Below are positions 33,570 through 42,987 of a stretch of DNA of 64,000 nucleotides, in pieces. Position 1 is the first letter of the stretch. Each line of letters opens with the position of its first letter. The notes beneath the pieces were generated by a model. That model saw only the letters and a program-made list of their open reading frames with translations. It was not told the origin of the DNA and ran no database searches. Both the position numbers and the translations under genes were made by a program. The DNA comes from Acidimicrobiales bacterium (GTDB lineage Bacteria; Actinomycetota; Acidimicrobiia; Acidimicrobiales; Iamiaceae): positions 152,511-216,510 of the forward strand of contig JAUJOW010000001.1 of the NCBI GenBank assembly GCA_030447445.1, read 5' to 3'.

Positions 33570-34346
33570 ATGACTGACCAGGAGGAGACCAGGGCGTGGT
33601 CAACCGACGGGAACGGCGCCACTCACGCCTGGCGAGCTGACGGCAGCGACAGTGGGGAGGCCACCAAGGCGTGGCGAAACGGGGACACCGCGGCTGCCGG
33701 TCCGTCCACCCTGCCGGAGGGCACGGCCACCGAGGCGGCCGCCGGCGCCGGGGTGGGGGCGCCGTGGCTACCGGCCCCGGAGAGCGCCGATGGCGCCACC
33801 AGCATCGACGGCCCGCCACCACAGGACGAGCGGTCCGGAGGGGCTCCCCGGGGGTTGATCGCCGCCATCGTCGTCGTGCTCGTGGCCATCATCGCCCTCG
33901 CCATCGCCCTGTTGGTCCTCAACATCGGCGATGACGACGACGACGGCCCGCCGGCGACCACCACGACCACCACGGCTCCGTCCACCACCGCCTCCACCAC
34001 CGCCGCCACGGCACCGACCACGCCAGCGCCTCCGAGCTCGGCGACGACACCTGAGCCGACCACCGAACCGACCACGGCGCCGACCACCGACGCGCCCACC
34101 ACCACGACCACCAGGGCACCCACGACCGCGGCGCCGACCACCGATGCGCCGACCACCGAAGCGCCCACGACGACGGCCACCACCGCCCCGGCCACCACCG
34201 CCCCGACCACCACGGCCCCGACCACCACGGCCCCGACCACCACGGCCCCGACGACCACGGCACCCACGACCACGGCGCCGACGACCACGACCACCACGAC
34301 CTCGACGACCACCACCACGACGACCACGACGACGGCGCCGGCCTGA
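33570..34346 (+). CDS. Single-pass membrane protein with long Thr/Pro/Ala repeat domain
   Basis: 258 residues: acidic, Gly/Ala-rich cytoplasmic N-terminus with three AW motifs (TRAW, THAW, TKAW), one membrane helix (LIAAIVVVLVAIIALAIALL, near residue 100), then about 130 residues almost wholly TTAPTT-type repeats. The exterior part is of mucin or wall-spanning type, probably O-mannosylated in actinobacteria. No enzymatic domain. The DNA repeats are listed separately. Confidence 0.8.
   Translation: MTDQEETRAWSTDGNGATHAWRADGSDSGEATKAWRNGDTAAAGPSTLPEGTATEAAAGAGVGAPWLPAPESADGATSIDGPPPQDERSGGAPRGLIAAIVVVLVAIIALAIALLVLNIGDDDDDGPPATTTTTTAPSTTASTTAATAPTTPAPPSSATTPEPTTEPTTAPTTDAPTTTTTRAPTTAAPTTDAPTTEAPTTTATTAPATTAPTTTAPTTTAPTTTAPTTTAPTTTAPTTTTTTTSTTTTTTTTTTAPA
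34195..34275 (+). repeat. Tandem 15-bp repeat coding TTAPT units
   Basis: About five copies of CCGACCACCACGGCC, with synonymous drift, encode (TTTAP)n. Such arrays expand and contract by slippage, so copy number may differ between strains and assemblies. Confidence 0.8.
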
Positions 34347-34393
34347 GCGCGCCGGTCAGCGGTCCGGCTGGCCCCATCGGCCATGATGGCGAG

Positions 34394-34735
34394 ATGTCCG
34401 AACACGACGAACGCCCCTGGGGCAGCTACACGGTCATCGACGACGCCGACTCCCACAAGGTGAAGCGGATGGTCGTGGCCCCGGGGAAGCGGCTCAGCTA
34501 CCAGCGCCACGCGCACCGGGCCGAGCACTGGTTCGTCGTGGCCGGGGAGGGTACCGTCGTCGTCGACGGGGAGGAGCGGCCGGTGCGCTCGGGGCAGGCC
34601 GTCGACGTCCCCCTGGGGGCGGCCCATCGCATCGGGAACACCGGTGCCGACCCGCTCGTGTTCATCGAGGTGCAGCACGGCGATTCGTTCTCCGAGGACG
34701 ACATCGAGCGCCTCGACGACGACTACGGCCGCTGA
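34394..34735 (+). CDS. Cupin, mannose-6-phosphate isomerase type II C-terminal-like
   Basis: 113 residues from ATG 34394. RPWGSYTVIDDADSHKVKRM, PGKRLSYQRHAHRAEHWFVV (metal ligands), GEGTVVVDGEE and AAHRIGN with FIEVQHG match the small cupin domain at the end of type II mannose-6-phosphate isomerase / GDP-mannose pyrophosphorylase proteins. Likely sugar-phosphate isomerase for mannose metabolism. Overlaps the ligase end by 13 bp in convergent orientation. Confidence 0.88.
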   Translation: MSEHDERPWGSYTVIDDADSHKVKRMVVAPGKRLSYQRHAHRAEHWFVVAGEGTVVVDGEERPVRSGQAVDVPLGAAHRIGNTGADPLVFIEVQHGDSFSEDDIERLDDDYGR

Positions 34736-36279
34736 CCGAGGGCCCGGAGGGTGTCGATGGTGTCGGCCTCGGCCGGTGCCTTGTCGGGCCGGTAGCGGAC
34801 CACCCTGGCGAAGCGGAGGGCGATCCCGCCGGGGTACCGGGTCGAGCGCTGCACCCCGTCGAGGGCGATCTCGACCACCTGCGCGGGGCGGACGTGCACG
34901 ACGTGGTCACGGCGGTCGGTCTCCAGGGCGAGGAAGCGCTCGGTCTGCCAAGCGAGCAGGGCGTCGGTGAGGCCCTTGAACGTCTTGCCGACCATCACGA
35001 ACCCGCCGTCGGGGTCCCGGGCGCCGAGGTGCAGGTTCGACAACCAGCCCCGACGCCGGCCACTTCCCCACTCCACGGCCAGCACCACCAAGTCCACGGT
35101 GTGGACCGGCTTCACCTTCTGCCAGGCCTTGCCCCGCCGCCCGGCGGCGTAGGGAGAGCCCGCCGCCTTGACCATCACGCCCTCGTGCCCGGCCGCCAAC
35201 GCCTCGGCCTGCACCACCTCGGCGGCAGCGACGTCATCGGTGACCACCCCGGGGATGCGCCACCGGCCGGCCACCTCGTCGAGCACGGCCAGACGGTCCC
35301 GGAGGGGCTCGTCGACGAGATCGACGCCGTCGCGGTGCAGGCAGTCGAAGAACCAGGGCTGCAGCACGGCGACGGCGTCGCGCTCGGCGCCGAACCGGGC
35401 CATGGTGTCCTGGAAGCTGCGTGGTCGGTCGTCCTCGCCGAGGCTGAGCGTCTCCCCGTCGAGCACCACGGTGTCGACGGGTAGGGCTCGCACCGCCTCC
35501 ACCACCTCGGGCAGGCGGTGGGTGACCTCGTTCAGGTTGCGGGTGAACACGGCGACCTCGTCGCCGTGGCGGTGCACCTGGATGCGGGCACCGTCGAGCT
35601 TCCACTCGACCGACGACTCGCCCAGCTCGGCGAGGGCGGCGGCCACGTCGGGGGCGGTGGAGGCGAGCATGGGCCGGACCGGTCGCCCTGCCACCAGCCC
35701 GATGGCGGCCAACGCCGGCTCGCCTCCGCTGAGCGCCGCCGTGGCCGTGGGGCCGAGGTGGCCGCCCAGCATGTGGGCGCGGCGCACGGCGGCAGAGGGC
35801 ACCCCGGCGGACCGGGCCACCGCCTCCACCATCACCCCCTCGAGAGCGCCCTGGCGCAGCTCCCCCACGAGGAGGCGACGGACGAAGTCGGCCTCGGGAG
35901 CGGTGGCCCGGCGCAGCAGGTCCGAGAGCAGCCGCTCCCGGAGGCCGGCCGAGCCGGGGCCGCCGAGGGCGGCGAGCGCATCGAGGGCGGCGTCGAGGTC
36001 GCCGACGGTGAGGGTGGGGACGGCGGCGGGCTCGACGGCCAGGCCGACGACGGTCCGCCAGCCGACCCCCACCTTGCCCTGGCGGGGTTCACCGGTGAGG
36101 AAGGCCACGGCCGCCGTCACCTCGTCGAGGGCCAGGCGGTCGAGCAGCTCGGACAGGGCGGCGACCTTGGCCGAGCGGGCCGACGTGGCGGCGACGCCGT
36201 CGGCGGTGGCCACGAGGTCGGCCAGCGGGGTCGGGTCCTCGGGAGGTCCGGCGGCGTTCAGTGGCCCCGCGCCACCCAC
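34723..36279 (-). CDS. lig: ATP-dependent DNA ligase (LigB-like)
   Basis: About 518 residues from GTG 36279; CTG/GTG starts a little downstream are possible, since the family usually begins near LADLVATADGVAAT. N-terminal helical DNA-binding domain (about 1-190), adenylation domain with the catalytic Lys in EWKLDGARIQVHR (KxDG), LDGETLS, WFFDCLH, GHEGVMVKAAGSPY and WQKVKP, then an OB-fold domain. Length matches mycobacterial LigB (507 residues). It seals nicks with ATP, accessory to the NAD ligase. Overlaps the MBL gene upstream by about 20 bp. Confidence 0.92.
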   Translation of the reverse strand: MGGAGPLNAAGPPEDPTPLADLVATADGVAATSARSAKVAALSELLDRLALDEVTAAVAFLTGEPRQGKVGVGWRTVVGLAVEPAAVPTLTVGDLDAALDALAALGGPGSAGLRERLLSDLLRRATAPEADFVRRLLVGELRQGALEGVMVEAVARSAGVPSAAVRRAHMLGGHLGPTATAALSGGEPALAAIGLVAGRPVRPMLASTAPDVAAALAELGESSVEWKLDGARIQVHRHGDEVAVFTRNLNEVTHRLPEVVEAVRALPVDTVVLDGETLSLGEDDRPRSFQDTMARFGAERDAVAVLQPWFFDCLHRDGVDLVDEPLRDRLAVLDEVAGRWRIPGVVTDDVAAAEVVQAEALAAGHEGVMVKAAGSPYAAGRRGKAWQKVKPVHTVDLVVLAVEWGSGRRRGWLSNLHLGARDPDGGFVMVGKTFKGLTDALLAWQTERFLALETDRRDHVVHVRPAQVVEIALDGVQRSTRYPGGIALRFARVVRYRPDKAPAEADTIDTLRALGQRP

Positions 36280-36890
36280 TCGTCGAGGTGCGCCGCCTCG
36301 TCGCCGATGCGGGTGTCGTCGCCGTGGCCGGTGTGGACGATGGTGGCGGCCGGCAGGGGCAAGAGTCGGTTCCGGATGCTGTCGATGATGGTGGCGAAGT
36401 CCGAGAACGACCGCCCGGTGGCGCCCGGCCCGCCGTTGAAGAGTGTGTCGCCCGAGAACAGCACGGCAGCCTCGCGGTCGTGGAGGCAGCACCCGCCGGG
36501 GCTGTGGCCAGGGGTGTGCACCACCTCCAGGCGGCGTCCGCCCACGGCCACGACCTGGCCGTCGGCCAGCGCCGCGTCCGGGCGGCGGTCCTCGTAGACG
36601 GAGCCCCACAGCATCGTGTCATCGGGGTGGAGCCAGATCGGGGCCAGCACCTCGTCGGCCAGCGCCGCCGCCACGTTGATGTGGTCGTTGTGACCGTGGG
36701 TGCACACCACCGCCACCACCCGCCGGCCGGCGATGCCGGCCACGATGGGGCGGTGGTCGTGGGCGGCGTCGACGACCACCACCTCGTCGTCGTCACCGAC
36801 GATCCAGATGTTGTTGTCCACCTCGAAGTCCTCGCCGTCGAGCGAGAAGATCCCGCTGGTGACGACCCGGTCGATGCGGGGAGCGGTCAT
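36258..36890 (-). CDS. MBL-fold hydrolase, partner of the mycothiol dehydrogenase (putative S-formylmycothiol hydrolase)
   Basis: 210 residues from ATG 36890, which directly abuts the mscR stop. Full glyoxalase-II-type metal site: VCTHGHNDHINVA, HTPGHSPGG, VLFSGDTLF and IVHTGHGDDT. The same order, mscR then an MBL gene, is seen in mycobacteria (Rv2259-Rv2260), where it is thought to complete formaldehyde oxidation by hydrolysing S-formylmycothiol. The role is inferred from that context. Confidence 0.88.
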   Translation of the reverse strand: MTAPRIDRVVTSGIFSLDGEDFEVDNNIWIVGDDDEVVVVDAAHDHRPIVAGIAGRRVVAVVCTHGHNDHINVAAALADEVLAPIWLHPDDTMLWGSVYEDRRPDAALADGQVVAVGGRRLEVVHTPGHSPGGCCLHDREAAVLFSGDTLFNGGPGATGRSFSDFATIIDSIRNRLLPLPAATIVHTGHGDDTRIGDEAAHLDEWVARGH

Positions 36891-37973
36891 CTACAGGACC
36901 ACGACCGAGCGCAGCACCTCGCCCCGCTGCATGCGGGCGAAGGCCTCCTCCACGTCGTCGAAGGCGATGGTCTCGGACACGAACCGGTCCAGGTCGAGAC
37001 GGCCCTGGAGGTAGAGGTCGATGAGCATGGGGAAGTCCCGGCTCGGCAGGCAGTCCCCGTACCAGGAGGGCTTGAGCCGGCCGCCCCGTCCGAAGAAGTC
37101 GATCATCGGCAGGTCGATGCGCATGTCGGGAGCGGGCACGCCGACCTGCACCAGCGTGCCGGCGAGGTCGCGGGCGTAGAAGGCCTGGGTCATGACCTCG
37201 GGGTGGCCAACGGCCTCGATGCACACGTCGGCGCCGTTGCCGCCGGTGAGCTCCCGGATTGCCTCGACGGGGTCGACGGCGCTGGCGTCGACGGTGTGGG
37301 TGGCCCCGAAGCCGGTGGCCAGGTCGAGCTTGCCGGCGTCGAGGTCGACGGCGATGACGGTGGCGGCCCCGGCCAGGCGGGCGCCGGCGATGGCGGCGTC
37401 GCCCACGCCCCCGCAGCCGAACACGGCCACCGAGTCACCGGGCCCGACCTCGCCGGTGATCATGGCCGCCCCGAGACCGGCCATGACGCCGCAACCGAGC
37501 AGGCCGGCTGCTTCGGGCCGGGCTCGGGCGTCGACCTTGGTGGCCTGGCCGGCGGCCACCAGCGTCTTCTCGGCGAAGGCCCCGATGCCGAGGGCGGGGC
37601 TGAGCGGGCTGCCGCCGAGGGTCATGGCCTGGGTGGCGTTGTGGGTGTCGAAGCAATACCACGGCTGTCCCCGCCGGCACGACCGGCACGTCCCACAGAC
37701 GGCCCGCCAGTTGAGGACCACGAAGTCACCCGGCGCGTGCGTGGTGACGTCGGGTCCGACGGACTCGATCACCCCGGCGGCCTCGTGGCCGAGCAGGAAG
37801 GGGAACTCGTCGTTGATGGCCCCCTCCCGGTAGTGCAGGTCGGTGTGGCAGACGCCGCAGGCCTGCACCGCGACCAGCACCTCACCGGGGCCGGGATCGG
37901 GCACCGAGATGGTCTCCACCGAGACCGGCGATCCCTTGGCCTCGGACACCACGGCTCGGACCTCGTGGGCCAT
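36891..37973 (-). CDS. mscR: S-(hydroxymethyl)mycothiol dehydrogenase
   Basis: 360 residues from ATG 37973. Zinc alcohol dehydrogenase fold: catalytic zinc ligands in [12 protein letters not shown] and LLGHEAAGV, structural zinc loop [16 protein letters not shown], and the Rossmann motif [11 protein letters not shown]. The segment [20 protein letters not shown] and [12 protein letters not shown] is characteristic of the mycothiol-dependent formaldehyde dehydrogenase/nitrosothiol reductase. It oxidises the formaldehyde-mycothiol adduct with NAD, and implies the organism makes mycothiol. Followed without gap by its MBL partner. Confidence 0.93.
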   Translation of the reverse strand: MAHEVRAVVSEAKGSPVSVETISVPDPGPGEVLVAVQACGVCHTDLHYREGAINDEFPFLLGHEAAGVIESVGPDVTTHAPGDFVVLNWRAVCGTCRSCRRGQPWYCFDTHNATQAMTLGGSPLSPALGIGAFAEKTLVAAGQATKVDARARPEAAGLLGCGVMAGLGAAMITGEVGPGDSVAVFGCGGVGDAAIAGARLAGAATVIAVDLDAGKLDLATGFGATHTVDASAVDPVEAIRELTGGNGADVCIEAVGHPEVMTQAFYARDLAGTLVQVGVPAPDMRIDLPMIDFFGRGGRLKPSWYGDCLPSRDFPMLIDLYLQGRLDLDRFVSETIAFDDVEEAFARMQRGEVLRSVVVL

Positions 37974-38014
37974 CGGCACTCCCCTCGTCGGCTCCGAGGC
38001 GACGATACCGGCCG

Positions 38015-38971
38015 TCAGTAGCCGGGGGCGGGCTCCCAGAGGTCGAAGGCAACGCCCTGGTCGTCGGTGCACGAGGCGTTCCACCCCGACGGGTACTGGG
38101 TGGGCTCGCTGGCGGTGCCGCCCAACCGGCGGACCGACGCCGCCGCCGCCTCGATGTCGTCGACCCGGAAGTACACCGTGACCGCCGGCTCCTCCTGGCC
38201 CCCCAGGAGCCCCCCCGGCGGCGCGATGTTGGGCACGTGGAAGCCCTCGTCGAGGCTGCCGCTCTCGAACCGCCAGCCGAACAGCTCGCCGTAGAAGGCC
38301 CGGGCCCGGCCGGCGTCGGGGACGGCGATGGCGAAGTAGCCGAGAGACACACCGTCGACGTCGGTCGCCGTCGAGGGCGCGGCCCCGGTCCGGTCGAGCG
38401 AGGCGGGCTCGGGCTCGACCTGGGTCTGCAGCGACCACCGATGGCCGAACGGGTCGCGGATGACCCCTGACCGGGCGCCGTAGAACTGGAGCTCCACCGG
38501 GCGCTCGGCGGTGGCTCCGGCGGCGACGGCCCGCTCGAAGGTGGCGTCGGCGTCGGGCACGTGGAGGGTCAGCATCACCGCCGTGCCGCCCACCGTCTCG
38601 GGGCTGACGGCCCCGACCTCGGGGTGCTCGTCGGCGATCATGAGCACGGAGTCCTCGATCCGCAGCTCGGCATGGCCGATGCGCCCGTCGTCGCCGGTGA
38701 TGGGGGGGTACAGCAGGGCGGCCCCGAACACCTCCTCGTAGTAGGCGATGGCCCGGGCGGCGTCGCGGGCGATCAGGTAGGGGGTCAACGCCCGCAGCCC
38801 GGTCGGGACGTGGGGGCCGCTGGTGGTGGTGGACATGGTTCCTCCCGTGGTGGTGGTGCCGGTGGAGAGGCCGAGCGCGGCCTCGATGCGGAGGCGGAGG
38901 TCGGCGGCGAAGGCGGGGTCGGGGGCCAGGGGCACGACCGGCTGGCGCAGGACGTCGAGGGGATCAGGCAT
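38015..38971 (-). CDS. VOC-superfamily protein with ECF-sigma-linked N-terminal tail
   Basis: 318 residues. Residues 1-35 ([20 protein letters not shown]) are a short motif common on proteins encoded beside ECF sigma factors in actinobacteria; two VOC (glyoxalase/PhnB-like) domains follow, about 60-185 ([29 protein letters not shown]) and 205-318 ([27 protein letters not shown]). It overlaps the sigma gene by 8 bp. It may sense a ligand and control the sigma factor in place of a classical anti-sigma; this is inference. Confidence 0.85.
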   Translation of the reverse strand: MPDPLDVLRQPVVPLAPDPAFAADLRLRIEAALGLSTGTTTTGGTMSTTTSGPHVPTGLRALTPYLIARDAARAIAYYEEVFGAALLYPPITGDDGRIGHAELRIEDSVLMIADEHPEVGAVSPETVGGTAVMLTLHVPDADATFERAVAAGATAERPVELQFYGARSGVIRDPFGHRWSLQTQVEPEPASLDRTGAAPSTATDVDGVSLGYFAIAVPDAGRARAFYGELFGWRFESGSLDEGFHVPNIAPPGGLLGGQEEPAVTVYFRVDDIEAAAASVRRLGGTASEPTQYPSGWNASCTDDQGVAFDLWEPAPGY

Positions 38972-39485
38972 CGCCGGTCCTCTCGTCGTAGGCCCGACGG
39001 AACGCCGAGCGGGCCCGGACGAGCAGGGCCTCGGTGGCGTGCAGGGTTCGGCCCAGGTGGTCGGCCACCTCGGCCACGCCGAGACCGTCGAGGTAGCGCA
39101 GCGTCAGCGCCGCCCGGTGGTGGACGCCCAGCTCGGCCAGCACGGCCCGGGCCACGGCGGCGTCCAGATGGGCGTCCCAGGGGTCCTCGCTGACGGTGGC
39201 CTGGTCGTGGACGAGAGCCAGCTTGCGCTGCTCCCGGGCCAGGCGGCGCCAGTGATCGACGAGCTTGTGGCGGGCCACCCCCACCAGCCAGGCCACCGTC
39301 ACCGGGTTCACCGTGCCCCGCTGGACGGCGGTGACCGCAGCGAGGAAGGTCTCGGCACAGAGGTCCTCGGCCACCGGCGGGCTCCCGCAGCGGGGCAACA
39401 GGTAGCCGTACACCTGGGGGAGGGCCCGGTCGTAGAGCTCGAGCAGCACGGTGCCCCGCTCCTCGGCCTCGGCACGCTCGCCCAT
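38964..39485 (-). CDS. ECF-family RNA polymerase sigma factor
   Basis: 173 residues from ATG 39485; the track ORF to 39959 is over-extended. Region 2 (LYDRALPQVYGYLLPRC, AEDLCAETFLAAV) and region 4 (HRAALTLRYLDGLGVAEVAD, HATEALLVRARSAFRRAY) are complete, region 3 absent, as in the ECF group. No anti-sigma gene of the usual zinc type adjoins; the co-transcribed VOC protein is the likely regulator. Its own promoter specificity is unknown. Confidence 0.92.
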   Translation of the reverse strand: MGERAEAEERGTVLLELYDRALPQVYGYLLPRCGSPPVAEDLCAETFLAAVTAVQRGTVNPVTVAWLVGVARHKLVDHWRRLAREQRKLALVHDQATVSEDPWDAHLDAAVARAVLAELGVHHRAALTLRYLDGLGVAEVADHLGRTLHATEALLVRARSAFRRAYDERTGDA

Positions 39486-39567
39486 CGCCCCATCGTCGTC
39501 GCTGCGGTCGACCTTCCGACGGGTGACCGAGAGCACCCGAGGGCGCCGCCGCCCGTAGGGTGCGGAC

Positions 39568-39963
39568 GTGGAGGTGCTCTCGAGCCGGGTGCTGCTGGCC
39601 CCGGCGGACCTCGACGCCGCCCTCGAGTGGTACACCAGCGTCCTGGGCCTGCGGGTGTACCGCGAGTACGGGGCCGGCGGCCGGCGCACCGGCGCCGTCC
39701 TGTTCCTCGGGGGTGGCCTGCTCGAGCTCACCGGTCCCCGGGCCGGGGCCCCCGCTGGGCCCGGCGCGGCGACGCTGTGGCTCCAGGTGCCCGACGTGGA
39801 CGCCGAGCACGACCGCCTCCGCGCCGCCGGCGTGGCCGTCGCCGCTCCACCCGAAACCATGCCCTGGGGCCTGCGGGAGTGCTGGGTGGCCGACCCCGAC
39901 GGCACCCGGATCGTGCTCGTGGAGGTCCCCGTCGGCCATCCGATCCGCACCCGCCTCACCTGA
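39568..39963 (+). CDS. VOC-superfamily protein (glyoxalase-like, single domain)
   Basis: 131 residues from GTG 39568. Two beta-alpha-beta-beta-beta units: ADLDAALEWYTSVLGLRVYR and VPDVDAEHDRLRAAGVAVAA, with metal-ligand Glu in GGLLELTG and VLVEVP. Substrate not predictable. Divergent from the ECF sigma gene; followed by the palindromic repeat at 39974. Confidence 0.85.
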   Translation: MEVLSSRVLLAPADLDAALEWYTSVLGLRVYREYGAGGRRTGAVLFLGGGLLELTGPRAGAPAGPGAATLWLQVPDVDAEHDRLRAAGVAVAAPPETMPWGLRECWVADPDGTRIVLVEVPVGHPIRTRLT

Positions 39964-39973
39964 GGGCGCTCCC

Positions 39974-40005
39974 GTGGCGGCGAATCGACATCGATTCGCC
40001 GCCAC
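39974..40005. repeat. 32-bp palindromic repeat, copy 4 (perfect arms, intergenic)
   Basis: GTGGCGGCGAATCG-ACAT-CGATTCGCCGCCAC, arms identical to copy 1 at 16274. With the inner A-T pair the arms reach 15 bp. It lies 11 bp after the VOC gene and 2 bp before the TTGACC element of the acyl-CoA synthetase, so it could end the one transcript or form part of the control region of the other. Confidence 0.85.
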
Positions 40006-40006
40006 T

Positions 40007-40020
40007 TGACCGAGCGGTCA
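40007..40020. promoter_or_regulatory. Perfect inverted repeat before the acyl-CoA synthetase, TetR-type operator
   Basis: TGACCG-AG-CGGTCA, a perfect 6-bp inverted repeat, includes a TTGACC -35-like element (40006-40011). It ends 21 bp before the ATG at 40042. The form is typical of TetR-family fatty-acid regulators; the regulator is not in the window. Confidence 0.65.
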
Positions 40021-40041
40021 GCATCGGTTCCACTGCCAGCG

Positions 40042-41733
40042 ATGACGCTCAGCTACGCCGCCGCAGCGGCGCAGGTCACCGCCCCCGGCCAGCGCTTCGA
40101 GACGATGGAGGAGACCGTGGCCGGGAGGACCCAGACCGTCTTCCGCCACGCCCCGCCCAGTCTCCGCGAGCTGTTCGCCTCGGCCCGGGGCCGCGGCGAC
40201 GACACCTTCCTCGTCTTCGAGGACGAGCGCTGGAGCTTCGCCGAGGCCATGGCCCAGGTCGACGGCCTCGGCGCCGCGCTCGTCGAGCGCTACGGCGTGG
40301 CACGCGGTGACCGGGTGGCCATCGCCATGCGCAACTACCCCGAGTGGGTCATTGCCTTTGCCGCCATCACGTCGGTGGGAGCGGTCTCGGTCTCCCTCAA
40401 CGCCTGGTGGACCGCCGACGAGCTCGACTACGCCCTCGCCGACTGCGGGGCGAAGGTGCTCGTGGCCGACGGCGAGCGGGTCGAGCGGTCCCGGGAGACC
40501 TGCGACCTCCTCGGCCTGCCCACGATCGCGGTTCGGGCTCCCGGCCCGCTCCCGTCCGGGGTCGACCGGTGGACCGACGTGGTCGTACCGGGCCAACCGT
40601 TGCCCGAGGTGCCCATCGACCCCGACGACGACGCCACCATCCTCTACACCTCGGGGACAACTGGCCGGCCCAAGGGCGCCGTCTCCACCCACCGGGCCGT
40701 CCTGCAGGCCCTGCTCGGCTTCGGCTGCCGGTCGGCCATCGAGCGGTTGCGGCGCCCCGAGGAGGCGCCGGGCGACGGCCTGCCGGTCTTCATCCTCATC
40801 GTCCCCCTCTTCCATGTCACCGGGTGCGTGCCGGTGATGCTGTCGTGCTTCGCCAGCGGCCTGAAGCTCGTGATCATGCACAAGTGGGACCCCGATCGGG
40901 CCCTCGAGCTGATCGAACGCGAACGGGTGACCAACTTCGTGGGCGTGCCCACCCAGAGCTGGGACCTCCTCGAGTCGCCCCGCTTCGCCGACTTCGACAC
41001 CTCCAGCCTGGTGAGCGTGGGGGGCGGCGGGGCCCCTGCGCCCCCGGAGCTGGTCAAGCGGGTGGCGTCGAGCTTCTCGCAGGGCCGGCCGTCGATCGGC
41101 TACGGCATGACCGAGACCAATGCCTACGGGCCCCAGAACTCGGGCACCGACTACCTCACCCATCCCACGAGCACGGGGCGGGCCACGCCCATCCTGGACA
41201 TCGACGTCCGCGACCCCGAGGGCCGGTCACTGCCGGTGGGCGAGCGGGGCGAGATCTGGTTGCGGGGGCCGAACCTCATCCGGGGGTACTGGAACCGGCC
41301 CGAGGAGACCGCCGAGACCATCGTCGACGGCTGGCTGCGGACGGGGGACATCGGCCGGGTCGACGACGAGGGCTTCGTCTACGTCGAGGACCGGGCCAAG
41401 GACATGGTGCTGCGGGCCGGGGAGAACGTGTACTGCACAGAGGTGGAGGCGGCCATCTACGAGCACCCCGACGTCCACGAGGCGGCCGTCTTCGGCGTGC
41501 CGCACGAACGCCTCGGCGAGGAGGTGGCCGCCGCCGTCCGCCCCAAGCTCGGGCGGAGCGTGACCCCAGCCGAGGTGCGGTCCCACGTGGCCGAGCGCCT
41601 CGCCGGCTTCAAGGTGCCGGCCCGGGTGCTCGTGCTCGACGACCCCCTCCCCCGGAACCCCGCCGGCAAGGTGCTGAAGCGGGAGCTGCGTGACCGGATG
41701 GACCCGACCGTCAACGCCCCGGCGACGACGTGA
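40042..41733 (+). CDS. AMP-forming acyl-CoA synthetase
   Basis: 563 residues from ATG 40042; the TTG at 40006 lies inside the putative operator. ATP/AMP signature YTSGTTGRPKGAVSTH, second motif GYGMTETNA, WLRTGDIGRVDDEGFVYVED hinge, and the C-terminal catalytic Lys in NPAGKVLKRELRD. Activates a carboxylic acid to its CoA thioester; chain length unknown, resembling long/medium-chain FadD-like proteins. Leads a likely operon with the serine hydrolase (4-bp overlap) and the 2-oxoglutarate oxygenase (5-bp gap). Confidence 0.93.
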   Translation: MTLSYAAAAAQVTAPGQRFETMEETVAGRTQTVFRHAPPSLRELFASARGRGDDTFLVFEDERWSFAEAMAQVDGLGAALVERYGVARGDRVAIAMRNYPEWVIAFAAITSVGAVSVSLNAWWTADELDYALADCGAKVLVADGERVERSRETCDLLGLPTIAVRAPGPLPSGVDRWTDVVVPGQPLPEVPIDPDDDATILYTSGTTGRPKGAVSTHRAVLQALLGFGCRSAIERLRRPEEAPGDGLPVFILIVPLFHVTGCVPVMLSCFASGLKLVIMHKWDPDRALELIERERVTNFVGVPTQSWDLLESPRFADFDTSSLVSVGGGGAPAPPELVKRVASSFSQGRPSIGYGMTETNAYGPQNSGTDYLTHPTSTGRATPILDIDVRDPEGRSLPVGERGEIWLRGPNLIRGYWNRPEETAETIVDGWLRTGDIGRVDDEGFVYVEDRAKDMVLRAGENVYCTEVEAAIYEHPDVHEAAVFGVPHERLGEEVAAAVRPKLGRSVTPAEVRSHVAERLAGFKVPARVLVLDDPLPRNPAGKVLKRELRDRMDPTVNAPATT

Positions 41734-42983
41734 GCGCCGCCACGAGCACCGCCCCGCTGGCCATCGAGGCGGAGCCCGCCGAGCTCGGCTTCGACGCCGA
41801 CCGCTTGTCCCGCATCGACGGCCACTTCGCCCGCTACGTCGACGACGGCCGGTTGCCGGGATGGCTCGTCCTGGTGAGCCGCCACGGCCGCATCGTGCAC
41901 CTCGCCACCCACGGCCAGCGGGACCTCGAGGCCGGCCTCCCCGTCGAGATCGACACCCTGTTCCGCGTCTACTCGATGACCAAGCCGATCACGTCGGTGG
42001 CGGCGATGATGCTGGCCGAGGAGGGGGCCTTCGAGCTGAAGGACCCGGTCAGCGCCTTCCTCCCCGCCTTCGCCGACACCCGGGTCTACCGGTCCGGTTC
42101 GGCGCTCAACCCGGTGACCGAGCCGGCGTCGGAGCCCATCCGCCTCTGGCACCTGCTCACCCACACATCGGGGCTCACCTACGGGTTCCACTACGCCCAC
42201 CCGGTGGACTCGATGTACCGGGCCGCCGGCTTCGACTTCGGCACCCCGCCCGGGGTCGACCTGGCCGGCTGCTGCGACACCTGGGCCAGCCTGCCCCTCG
42301 TGTTCCAGCCGGGCCGGGAGTGGAACTACTCGGTGGCCACCGACGTGCTCGGCCGGGTCGTCGAGGTGGTGTCGGGCCAACCGCTCGACCGGTTCCTCGA
42401 GGATCGGGTCCTCGGGCCCCTCGGCATGCACGACACCGCCTTCTGGGCCGATGAAGCCGACCACGGCCGCCTCGCCGCGCTCTACGCCCCCGAGCCGGGG
42501 ACCCGCCGGGCGGTGCGCATCGACGCGCTCGGCGCCACCGCCCTCAGCCGCCCGGCCTGCCTGTCCGGCGGCGGTGGCCTGGTGTCCTCGGCCCACGACT
42601 ACCACCGGTTCGCCCGGATGCTGCTCGGCCGCGGCCAGCTCGACGGCGTCCGCCTCCTCGGGTCCCGCACCCTCGCCTACATGGCCGCCAACCACCTGCC
42701 CGGTGGCGCCGACCTCGAGGAGTACGGCCGGCCGCTGTTCGCCGAGACCACCTTCGACGGGGTGGGGTTCGGTCTCGGGTTCTCGGTGGTGACCGACCCG
42801 GTCAAGCACAAGGTGACGTCCAACGCCGGCGAGCTCGGGTGGGGCGGCGCCGCCAGCACGGCGTTCTCGGTCGACCCGGTCGACGGCGTGATCGCCATCT
42901 TCCTGACCCAGCTCCTGCCGTCGAGCACCCACCCCATCCGGTCACAGCTCAAGGCCCTCGTCTCCCAGGCCCTCGTCGACTGA
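41730..42983 (+). CDS. Serine hydrolase of the beta-lactamase family (esterase-like)
   Basis: 417 residues from GTG 41730. VYSMTKPITSVAAM holds the SxxK nucleophile, WNYSVATDVLGRV the Tyr element, and LGWGGAASTAF takes the KTG position; HLLTHTSGLTYGF is the class C loop. EstB-like carboxylesterases have this set. Overlaps the acyl-CoA synthetase gene by ATG/TGA-type overlap, hinting that it releases the acid that the synthetase activates. Confidence 0.9.
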   Translation: MSAATSTAPLAIEAEPAELGFDADRLSRIDGHFARYVDDGRLPGWLVLVSRHGRIVHLATHGQRDLEAGLPVEIDTLFRVYSMTKPITSVAAMMLAEEGAFELKDPVSAFLPAFADTRVYRSGSALNPVTEPASEPIRLWHLLTHTSGLTYGFHYAHPVDSMYRAAGFDFGTPPGVDLAGCCDTWASLPLVFQPGREWNYSVATDVLGRVVEVVSGQPLDRFLEDRVLGPLGMHDTAFWADEADHGRLAALYAPEPGTRRAVRIDALGATALSRPACLSGGGGLVSSAHDYHRFARMLLGRGQLDGVRLLGSRTLAYMAANHLPGGADLEEYGRPLFAETTFDGVGFGLGFSVVTDPVKHKVTSNAGELGWGGAASTAFSVDPVDGVIAIFLTQLLPSSTHPIRSQLKALVSQALVD

Positions 42984-42987
42984 GCTC

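Noticed and set aside
36261-38021. 586-residue plus-strand ORF
   Set aside because: Shadow of the MBL and mscR genes.
36891-38438. Long form of mscR (515 residues)
   Set aside because: The extra N-terminus is an out-of-frame reading of the VOC gene; the ATG at 37973 matches the family start.
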